DNA from: Bicyclus anynana
Lineage: Eukaryota; Arthropoda; Insecta; Lepidoptera; Nymphalidae
DNA: 64,000 nt
Assembly: GCF_947172395.1 (NCBI RefSeq)
Contig: NC_069094.1
Span: 84,501 to 148,500 of the forward strand
Direction: 5' to 3'
A program made the position numbers and the translations under genes. The notes under the pieces were generated by a model. That model worked only from the letters and a program-made list of their open reading frames with translations, searched no databases and was not told the origin of the DNA. Positions 12,804 to 23,500 of this stretch are shown one piece after another (the first letter of the stretch is position 1; every line of letters starts with the position of its first letter).

Positions 12804-14089
12804 TAGAAGAACAACAATGTTATCTTCGATTTAGCTTATTTAAATTGCTAACACATATTTAGACTACGTCAAAAAAAATATCTTATATTAATCCATCAAT
12901 TAGTTCAGAAGCTATGGAGCCAAAGACAAATATACATACACACCAGCCTACAGGTGCAACTCAAACTTATATACTTAACACCCCTCTTTTGACGTAGAGG
13001 TTGAAATATAATTAGGTATCATTAAAGTTTTCGCGCGTGTCTGCACACGTCCGTAGCTCGATGGTCGGAGGAAGTCATTCCGATCAGTGAGCGCAAATAA
13101 TGAACCAAATCAGTCTGCTCACAGACTGAGCTTACAGACTTTTGCTACCATGAAACTATTGCACAATGCACAGGTACCGATATATCACTTCTTACTACTT
13201 CTTCACACTGACTTAAGTCCTGATTGTCCTGCTGCTTGCTGTAAAAGTAAAATTTATTTTTAATCATTTGTACCTACTACACAATATGTATTTATTTAAA
13301 TAAGCTGAGTTGTATATATTGTATTCAAAAGAAAACAACTTCACTGAATTAGATATTTTCTTTATAATCTTGTTTTATTTCCTACTCGTATATAGATTTT
13401 CAATCAAAAAGACAAAACAAAATGGAAAATACCAAAAGAACAGCTGAAACCCTAAAAAAACATTCAATCATTACTCTATTTTAAAAATTTGTTTTATTAG
13501 ATGGTACAAAGTTCACTGAGTCAACAAGTTTCTAATATAATAAAAAAAACACTGAACGCCGTAAAAATAAAAGTACAGTCTAATCACATAATAAGGATCT
13601 GCAAAGCAAAATCCTTTATTCGTTCCAACATTTCATTAACTTTTCATTAAGTTCGCTTCTTTATTTACGGCTCCGGCGCGCTGCCCACGCTAAGTATATT
13701 CCAACAATATCAAATTAAGGGCCTACCTTTGTCTCTTAGGGAATATAAATCCGTTTACGGTACGTACAGTACGTTAAGAGAGATAATTGTATACAGAGTA
13801 TTAGAAAGATGTGTGTGACGCTGTGTGCAATAAGCGGTGAAAAATGCAATAAAATAATTAAATAAATAAAAAACCTGACTGCATAAAATATAAAAACTGT
13901 AAAAGGACAAAAACAATGGGTTGAATTTTTTGAACAAAGAAAACACGAGTTGATATTTCTATGCCCTCGATAGAATAATAATAAATTAATATGCATTTCA
14001 TATTCCATCGATAGTTAATTTATCTATTATTGTGCACATAACTAGAAACATGGCGGACTTTCATAAAAAGTATCAACCCTAGTCAATAA
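12804..14089. other. Gene-free AT-rich DNA
   Basis: Poly-A-rich sequence with a trace of the ACCCGACTGC hairpin family near 13850-13950. No coding signal. Confidence 0.5.
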
Positions 14090-14771
14090 TATATAAATTA
14101 ATTAAACAAATAAAAAAACCCGACTGCTTAAAGTATAAAAAAAACTGAAAAGAAATAAAACAAGCTCAGTCCAGAATTGTAGAAAGCAATAAGAAAACAG
14201 TCGGGACCTTAGATATTGGATAGAATGATTTTCTTCTACAATATTTAATAGGTCCCGACTGTTTGTCTGATAGATGGGTAATTTCGGATTTATTTGTTAC
14301 GTTTATTACAAAGTACGATAATTTATACGTCCAACCGAGGTTAAGCAAATATTAAAAAAAAATCTACGGAACGCTCGGCTCGGACTCGCACTTAGCCGAT
14401 TATTTAATTTAGTCTATTTTATAACTTCACTTCACAAACCTGCTTGCACCTATAGTCATCCGCCTCGCGTATTTTGTACCTATAGACAACTAATGAATAA
14501 CGTTTTTCTAAGTATAGTTTTTTTAACATAGTCATAATATACCATTTTAAAATCCTCACAAAAAGCTCTTGAATTTGATACCCATATTGCAATATTAGAA
14601 AAAGGAAATTTTTTTTCACTTCGAGTCTATAGCGTCTCACAGTCGTCTTGTTATTTTTTTTTAGTTTCACTTCTCTAAGAACACTTGGGTAATTGAGACA
14701 AATCTAACGATATCCTAATTACGTAAATCCGTTCAGTGGTTTGAAAGATATGAGGTAATAAAGAATATTAC

Positions 14772-14831
14772 ATACATACATACATACATATATACATACA
14801 TACATACATACATACATACATACATACATAC
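14772..14831 (+). repeat. (TACA)n microsatellite
   Basis: About fifteen tetranucleotide units with a TATA interruption, in the left arm of the large inverted repeat; the right arm has only about three GTAT units at the same place. Confidence 0.95.
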
Positions 14832-15049
14832 AAGATACGCGCGAAAAACATAACCCTTCTTGCAGTCGGGTAAAAATTTATCAATAATAGGCATCTTTTT
14901 TATATTTAACCAATCGTTTATAGACTATTTTTCAAAACTATAACTTAAAAATGCTTTAAACCGCTTTTACCCTTTTGGGGTTGAGTTGTAAAGTTTTTTA
15001 ATCAAATTACATTTCCTATTTTTTTCATGATTTAGGCATATTTTTAATA

Positions 15050-15250
15050 ACAGTAACTCTATAAATACAGGAATTTACATACAAACTTTAAACCCTTAAA
15101 TCACTCTTTTTTTGGGGAGAAAGAGTAGCCTATGTTGTGTTCCAAGGTCCCAATTATCAAAATACCAAATTCATCTTGATCGGTTCAGCTGTTTAGCCGT
15201 GAAAAGGTAACAGACGGACATAGAGACTTATTTTCGCATTTATAATATTG
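15050..15250 (-). mobile_element. Helitron-like fragment in the inverted-repeat spacer
   Basis: Reverse complement has AATATTATAAATGCGAAAAT at its 5' side and the later ATAGGCTACTCTTTC part; 3' end not identified. Confidence 0.45.
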
Positions 15251-15754
15251 CTTCCAATTGTTATAAAATTATAAGTCAGACCCTTAATAAGAAAACAGGA
15301 GATTATCCTTAATCCTGATAAGCTGCACAAGAATCTAAACGAACATTTCGGAAATTAAGAAAAATATTAATTTCTACTCATTACTGAAACTTCACAGAAG
15401 TCAATATAAATACAGCAGCAGTGACCAAGAAGGTAGCAAGTCATATACATTAACAAACAGGTACTTTACAAATTAAGTGTTTACTATGATTTAAACACAA
15501 GACCACGCCCATCTAGTTAAGGCCGAAAGCAAAAGGCCATCTATTTGGAATCTGGTCTTTTATAGGTATATCTCTATCTTTAATTAAGTATCTTATATTA
15601 TTATAAATTGTAATTATTTTTTTTCATTATTACATATCTTCAGATTATAATTATTATGACTACTCAGTGATTCTGTTTTTGCTCATACGTCAATATAAAA
15701 AAGATAATCTGGACTAGTTGGGTTTTCTTGTAAGTTATGAGATTAAAGTTTTTC

Positions 15755-15895
15755 TTGATTTCTTAATTCTCTACGTGTGTGAAGTCTGCCAATCTGCATT
15801 GGGCCAGCGTGGTGGACTATTAACCTAACCCCTCTCATTGAGAGGAGACTCGAGCTCAGCAGTGAGCCGTATATGGGTTGATAACGACGATACAG
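15755..15895 (+). mobile_element. Short retroposon fragment, same family as 2142-2450
   Basis: Contains CTACGTGTGTGAAGTCTGCC AATCTGCATTGGGCCAGCGT and GAGGAGACTCGAGCTCAGCA with the usual AGTGAGCCGTATATGGGTTG tail. Lies in the spacer of the large inverted repeat. Confidence 0.65.
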
Positions 15896-16744
15896 CATAC
15901 TGTCTCATATTATTTTGTAGGTATAAACCTACTAGCGTATTGCGTAAAACATAATTAATTAACACCTGAATCAACTCGCTTCTAAGGTTGTTAAAGTTCC
16001 CCAATGTAATGCTATATGTGCAAAATAATTGTATTATATTACGTTTAGCACTAACATATTATAATTTGGATTTATTTTACCTATAGAAATTCAAATATTA
16101 CACACTCACTCATGCATTTTACATTAATTTTGTACAAATTTATATTGCATTATTTTTTACCCGACTACAAGAAGGGTGTTTTTGTTTGGTTGTTTGTGTT
16201 TTTCACGCGTATCTTGTATGTATGTATGTAATATTCTTTATTACCTCATATCTTCCAAACCACTGAACGGATTTACATAATTAGGATATCGTTAGATTTG
16301 TCTCAATAACCCAAGTGTTCTTAGATAGGTGAAACTAAAAAAAAATAAGACGACTGTGAGACGCTATAGACTAGAGGTGAAATTTTTTTTTTCAATATTG
16401 CAATATGGGTATCAAATTCAAGAGTTTTTTGTGAGGATTCTAAAATGGTATACTATGGCCATGTTTAAGAAAAACTACAATTAGAAAAACGTTTTTTATT
16501 AATTGTCTATACAAAATACGCGAGGCGGATGACTATAGGTGCGAGCAGGTTTGTGAAGTGAAGTTACAAAATAGACTAAATTAAACTATATTGATTATAA
16601 AAATCGGCTAAGTGCGAGTCAGATTCTCCCACCGAGCATTCCATAGATTTTTTTGAATATTTGCTTAACCTCGGTTGGACGTATAAATTATCGTACTTTG
16701 TAATAAACGTAATAAATAAATTCTAAATTAACCATTTTCGAAAT

Positions 16745-17040
16745 TAAATGTGTGAAATAAATAAATTAATTAAACAAATAAAAAAACTCGACGGCACAAA
16801 ATATAAAAAAACTGAAAAGAAAGAAAACAAACTCAGTCCAGAAGTATAGAAAGCAATTAGAAAACAGTCGGAACCTTAAATATTGGATAGAATGATTTTC
16901 TTTTACATTATTTAATAGGTCCCGACTGTTTTCAAATTGCTTTCTACACTTCTGGACTGAGCTTGTTATTTTTTCTTTTAAGATTTTTTTATACTTTGTG
17001 CAGTCGGGTTTTTTTATTTGTTTAATTAATTTATTTATTT
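16745..17040. repeat. Near-perfect 290-bp palindromic MITE unit
   Basis: The two halves fold on each other around about 16890: AATTAATTAAACAAATAAAA at the left pairs with its mirror at the right, and CTCAGTCCAGAAGTATAGAA pairs with TTCTACACTTCTGGACTGAG. A 5' half plus a partial 3' half of the same unit is at 14090-14265, and a weaker trace near 13850-13950. Confidence 0.75.
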
Positions 17041-17099
17041 AAAGTGTTATATTTAGCTGTGATTGAACAATGAATTTGCCCTTTGCTTTATTTGCTTTC

Positions 17100-17335
17100 G
17101 ATTGAATCAGGTCCGGGGCATTCACCGCGAACTTTTCAGTTACTTATGTGCACCTTATGAATAACTGTGAGGAAACCTGCATACCAGAGAATTTTTTTAA
17201 CTTAACTCTACGTGTGTGAAGTCTGCCAATCACAACAGGCAAGCGTTGTGATTAATTGGTCTAACCCCTTTTCTGAGTGAAGACTCGTGTTCATCAGTGA
17301 GCCGAACATGGGTTGCTAATGATGATGAATCGTCA
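17100..17335 (+). mobile_element. Short retroposon, same family, upstream of gene A
   Basis: Contains the GAGGAAACCTGCATACC segment, CTACGTGTGTGAAGTCTGCC and the ATCAGTGAGCCGAACATGGG tail. It ends about 215 bp before the gene A start codon, so the promoter region abuts it. Confidence 0.65.
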
Positions 17336-17440
17336 TTCATATATGTAAATTTTTTGTAATCTGTGTGGCCTTGTCTACGTTAATTAATTTTATTATTTTT
17401 TCTACAATTTCGCTTTTGATTACAAAAACATACATTACAT

Positions 17441-17455
17441 TATATATATAATTAA
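17441..17455 (+). promoter_or_regulatory. Possible TATA box of gene A
   Basis: TATATATATAATTAAA lies about 100 bp before the gene A start codon, followed by a GC-rich leader without an upstream ATG in the P450 frame. The position is reasonable for a core promoter, but the surrounding DNA is AT-rich, so chance is possible. Confidence 0.3.
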
Positions 17456-17550
17456 ACTTCCTCTCTGTGCGCTATTTGCTTGCGGACCTCACCTCGCGCG
17501 CGTCCCCTCGTGTGCCGGTGTAGCTCGCCCTGCGCGTGCTCCGCCGCGGC

Positions 17551-20500
17551 ATGCTGCTGCCGTGCCTGCTCGTGTCGCTGCTGCTGCTGGCGCTGGCCCT
17601 GGCGCGCAGGAGGTCCCACAAGTTTAGAGATCTGCACAAACAGATCCCAGTGGACTACCCCTACCTTCCATTTGTTGGACATGGCTACAAATTTATTGGG
17701 AACAATGAAGGTTAGCATGGTGGTGTGTGAATGAAGGTGTTCACTGACATTTAAGTCCAAAATGTGATTTTCTGATCCACGGAATTTTGAATTTTACAAT
17801 TTTGAATGTTGCACGTTGTCGCAGATCGGATGCGGATAATGGATGAGCTGGGGCGGCAGGCGCAGCGCAGCGTGCACGGCGCCGTGAGTTGCTGGGTCGC
17901 GAACTTCATGTGTGTCTGTGAGTATATCGTCTGTGGTCAGACCGCAGATCGCACGCTGCCACTGGACGCGCCGGAACGGCGAGTGCAGCGCGGACAGCGG
18001 ATAAATAAGACTGTAAAAGGTTCTCATCGTGCTGGAAGTGGCGGCGCTCGACCAATAGGACACGCTGACTTGCCTTCGACCAATAAGAAACGATCACGAG
18101 TCTGTTGTTCGATAGCATCGCGTCTAAATGGCGCGTAGCCGGTACCGTTGACAGAGTGGGGGCACTCTGCACCCATTCTAGTTTGAAAGTTAACAGTTTA
18201 TAATCGCGATTTTGAAAATGAATAGTCATGTTCCATTTGTTAAGCATAGTGAAATTCTGATAGTTATGTAGAAGTTCAGTGAGTGAGTTATCCGTTTAGT
18301 CCGGCCATTCCATTGTTAGTTACGTGGCTGGGATGCAACACGAGCGACGGAGGGGAGCGTTAACTAGTTTTAAAAGGATCCTTCAACCCTACTACTAGCA
18401 GTCGCCAGTCCGTGATTCCGGTCGTAGTTGACTACCTGTAATATGATAGTTAATCCTGGTTTCCATTTGATAGTAGTGGCGCTGTCCTTGACCTAGTGTA
18501 AATGGCAGAGCCGATGGCCGACATCAGGTCAGCGGTTCTGTCCGTAATTTTTATCAATGAGGATACGGTTTCTCCCGTATACATAAACGTATGCTTTGCA
18601 GTCGTGGCGGAGGGCGCGGCGGCGGGTGTCGTGCTGCGCGCCAGCTGCGACAAGTGGATCGTCTCGGACTTCTCGCGCCACCTCGCCGGCGACGGCTCCG
18701 TGTTCGGCCGCGGTGAGCTGCTGTCATACACAATGTTGCAGTCGTGGCGGAGGGCGCGGCGGCGGGTGTCGTGCTGCGCGCCAGCTGCGACAAGTGGATC
18801 GTCTCGGACTTCTCGCGCCACCTCGCCGGCGACGGCTCCGTGTTCGGCCGCGGTGAGCTGCTGTCATACACAATGTTGCAGTCGTGGCGGAGGGCGCGGC
18901 GGCGGGTGTCGTGCTGCACGCCAGCTGCGACAAGTGGATCGTCTCGGACTTCTCGCGCCACCTCGCCGGCGACGGCTCCGTGTTCGGCCGCGGTGAGCTG
19001 CTGTCATACACAATGTTGCAGTCGTGGCGGAGGGCGCGGCGGCGGGTGTCGTGCTGCACGCCAGCTGCGACAAGTGGATCGTCTGGGACTTCTCGCGCCA
19101 CCTCGCCGGCGACGGCTCCGTGTTCGGCCGCTGTTTTATTTACTAGAGTATTCCATTTGAATCTCCGACGAAATAATATTGGCCAAGAGGGAAAATAAGC
19201 TGACTGATTATTTTAGAATTTAAACTATCGTGTATAATCGACACGTTAGTATCAGGGTTTTATTAATTAAACATTTACCCATAATAACATCACTTCACAG
19301 TATATTTAGCCACTCATCACTACATAAAACTGACTTAATTATAATTATTTCGGATACACTAAACAACACTTCCACAGCCTAACTTCTTTAGTCTAAACTA
19401 CAGAAAATACTTTAACTTGAACACTTGTAACAAGACGACAGTCGAGACTCTGCTAACTCAATTATCAGAGGTCCCGACCACCTCCGTTGCAATCTCCCAC
19501 CATCAATCCTTTTACAAACATTCACTGTTGGCGGGAGCCAATCATGAGTTCAACTTTTGGGGGAAGCCAATAGCGATGTTGCACGATGTCAGGCGAACTA
19601 GACAGTGCTGCCAACTTAAGTATTTTTAGTCTATGTTATTGTTATTTACATACATTTACATATTTCACATTTTATAATTAACCTAATAAACTATTTATTA
19701 AAATGCGGCGGCGTCGTTGCTTCGCGACGACAACATTCGGCCATCCTGGTGACGCATCCGTCCCTGGATCGCGTCTGCAGCCGCTGAGAACATAACAACC
19801 TATTAGAATGTCATATTCACAAATTCTTTTGATGATCGCATAAATTTCTGAAAACTATTTATGCGAGATTCAAATCTTAAGTTATTATTCTAAATGTATA
19901 CATTTGAATTCAAAATAATAATTTTCATATTTACTCTATCCAAACACAAGATATTACAATGCCCAGACATTTACACTGACAACTTGAGCGTGTAAAACCA
20001 CTATTTAAGGCCTCATTTTAATCGAAAAAGACTCATTTTAGTCTAAAAAAGATGGCAGTAGGGTTACTTAAGTATACGTATTTACGTATATTTCACACTT
20101 TATAATTAATTAAATAATCAAAACCATGTAAATTGATATGAGGCGGCGTCGTTGCAACGCGGCGACAACGCTCGGCCGTCCTGGTGACGCATCCGTCCCT
20201 GGATCGCGTCCGTGTCTCGTGCAGTTGCTGAGAACATGACATATTAGAGTGTCTCATTCACGAATTCTTCGATGATTGCATAATTTCTGAGAGTGGCCCC
20301 CAATCTACTATTCCATCAACGGCCAGCAACCGGAGGTCCACTCCACCAAAAATTTTCAAACAAGAATCTATTATTGTATACCTGAATCACTGTAGTGAAA
20401 TTCGTAGTAAAAAAAAAACAAACACTAGAACATGTCCTGTGACTATACAGCCATGGTGTGTGATCAATTGGTTTAAGTACCTCAAACGAATTCTAAGTAA

Positions 20501-23500
20501 CATCTAAACATCTTACGTTACTACGAATTTATACATTCGAATTCAGGATAACAATTTTCATATTTACTCTGCTCGAACACAAGATTTTACAATGCACAAA
20601 CGTTGACAACTTGTGCGTGTATAAACCACTTCTCAAGGTCGTGTATGACTCATTTTAATCGAATGAGTGTGTATGGACCTGTTATCTGAGCGTGTATAAA
20701 CCACTATTCAAGACCGTGTATGACTCATTTGTATCGAATGAGTGTGTATGGACTTGTTATCTGGGTTGTGTATGGCTCATGTCACCATTGTATGTAAGGT
20801 CGTGTACGACTCATTTTAATCGAATGAGTGGGTATGGACCTGTTTAAGTGAAATTCAAATCTTAAGTTATTATTCTGAATGTATAGATTCGAATTCAGAA
20901 TAACAATTTTACATTAACTTTGCCCGAATTTACAAAACATTGCCTCCATCCAGCAGCAAACTCATACGGCTACTTCAATCCGGTAACCAAAATTCGCTTA
21001 AACTGTATCTACGCCGTAAAATTAAAATTAAAATATTACTTTACCAAATGCAAAGTTTTTGTATTGTCTAATTCAAACCAAATAACCACAAAGTCTCATT
21101 AAACAATCCAATACAATAAACAAAACTTGTTAAGCCGTTCATAAATTATGCACTGAGACCCACTACCACATTAAGCCCATCGGTCACGCAAAATTAGGCT
21201 ACTCGAGACCCAAGCAACACCCAGTTGCCAAAGTATAATATGACTGAATTAAACGAAATGTAAGAGACACAATCTAACTTTGTAAAATGCCGTACGCCAC
21301 GCAAACACAATATCTATCGTGAATTTATCGGTAACGAACAACGATCTAACAAAGTATTGCTATTACTCGACTCGCAAACGACGAATTACTGTCAAAAACA
21401 TTTGCACACGTGAACTCTTCTACACGCTCATCCTTTCTTCTATACTAAGACGATTAAGATCATCTTTTTATGATTATATTTCAACATTAACCGAATTAAA
21501 ATTTCAACAGTATTAACACGCGTTCGCGGCATACAAGTTATAAAACACCGTAGATATTCAAGGTGTTTCATCACAGACACTATTGCCGATTCAACTCAAA
21601 GACGCTACTGTATTTAAGATCAACGTAACTACTACAAGAAAAAAAACCGGTAAGCATTAACTGAAGGTTGCAATTAAAATTATTTTAATCATGAACTTTA
21701 TAAATTATAAACTAAGTTGCAATTCAATTAACGCAAAATCTATAAAGCATCTATAAAGTATATCATTTCACGTCTTGTATTAAAACGCAAAATTTTATCG
21801 AAAACACCGTGAAACACAATTTCTAAACAATTTTCGTCAATATCGTCAATACTAAAGGTCAATACTTAAAATATTTGGAATCACGATTCACACACTTTTA
21901 ATATTCGAATTTAACTATACCGTAATGTAAAACTCATAGGTGTACTTTACTCAATTAATTTGTTACCCTCTTTTTATAAAAAATTCTCTCTCATGCTAGA
22001 TTTAACAAAGAAAATGAAAAACGATTGGCCTGATTTAGGGTAGTTTAAAACTACGTCGTTATCTTTGTTTACTATGTGGGCACAAGTTCTTTATCGCACT
22101 TCTGATATAATCGACACGTTAGTATCAGGGTTTTATTAATTAAACATTTACCCATAATAACATCACTTCACAGTATATTTAGCCACTCATCACTACATAA
22201 AACTGACTTAATTATAATTATTTCGGATACACTAAACAACACTTCCACAGCCTAACTTCTTTAGTCTAAACTACAGAAAATACTTTAACTTGAACACTTG
22301 TAACAAGACGACAGTCGAGACTCTGCTAACTCAATTATCAGAGGTCCCGACCACCTCCGTTGCAATCTCCCACCATCAATCCTTTTACAAACATTCACTG
22401 TTGGCGGGAGCCAATCATGAGTTCAACTTTTGGGGGAAGCCAATAGCGATGTTGCACGATGTCAGGCGAACTAGACAGTGCTGCCAACTTAAGTATTTTT
22501 AGTCTATGTTATTGTTATTTACATACATTTACATATTTCACATTTTATAATTAACCTAATAAACTATTTATTAAAATGCGGCGGCGTCGTTGCTTCGCGA
22601 CGACAACACGTGAGTGTTGTTCATATTAATTGATTATGAAACCCGACCTAATATCACGTAAGTTTTAGCCGTGTTTCATAATCAATTAATCTGACTGATT
22701 ATTTTAATACTGGTCCACCTTTGTAAATGCGTACTTACCCTTTATATTACCTAATTTACGCTTTGTGCGTACTTCACTGATTGACTTTGACTGTCAGATG
22801 TCATTGAAAATGTGCACTGTTTGAATTTGAATGTCAATATCATTCAAAAGTTTGACAGTAAATTCATTCTCTGTATATTCTAATTATCTTTGTCAAATAG
22901 TGTTCCAAAAGATTTTGACAAAACGTGTCTAATTAATATCAACTCCTATAGAAACTATCAGTTTGACACATATAATGTGGTTCCAATCAAGTAGAGCAAA
23001 TGCAAAGTGTATTTGCTTCACTTGATGACACTGACACTTAACAAGTAATTACTACCAAACAACATGGATTTCACAAACACAGATCAATACAATGTAATGT
23101 AGTTTCTTACGTTGACAATTTATCGTACCAAGTTGACTTACTTGTAAGTAAATAAGTATTTATGTCGATTTTTCCAAGGCTTTTGATCTAGTAGATCACA
23201 GTCCCCTACTTGTGAAGATCAAACAAAATGGATTCACTTTAAATATGGTTAATTGGTTAAGCTCTCATTTAAATCACAGACCAATGACGGTGGTAGTTGC
23301 AGGTTTTGAGTCATCTTTTTCTTACAATCTGGAATTCCTCAAGGTTCGCTCCTAGGACCTATACATTTCAATATTTTTATTAATGATATTGTTTATTGCT
23401 GTTCTAACTCTGAAGTGTTTATGCGGATTATTTAAAAACACTTAGAACAATTAATTTGGAAAGTGATTCAATTCTTCTGCAGAAAGACTTGGATGGGTTG

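Larger units (their letters stand above)
14090..17040. repeat. Large inverted repeat, about 3 kb overall
   Basis: The arm 14296-14877 is matched in reverse complement by 16153-16714 (for example GATAATTTATACGTCCAACC against its mirror, and CTATAGTCATCCGCCTCGCG against its mirror). Outside each arm lies a copy of the ACCCGACTGC hairpin unit (14090-14265 and 16745-17040). The 1.3-kb spacer carries other repeats. A TACA microsatellite sits at the inner end of the left arm (14772-14831). Arms differ by scattered substitutions and small indels. Confidence 0.85.

Noticed and set aside
18450..19198. Overlapping ORFs of 69-164 codons on both strands
   Set aside because: They are frames read across the GC-rich exon 3 tandem array; the only supported coding frame is the spliced P450 frame.
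19417..22502. Two identical 70-codon ORFs (19417-19629 and 22290-22502)
   Set aside because: They are the same position in the two terminal direct repeats; identity reflects the repeat, not a conserved gene.
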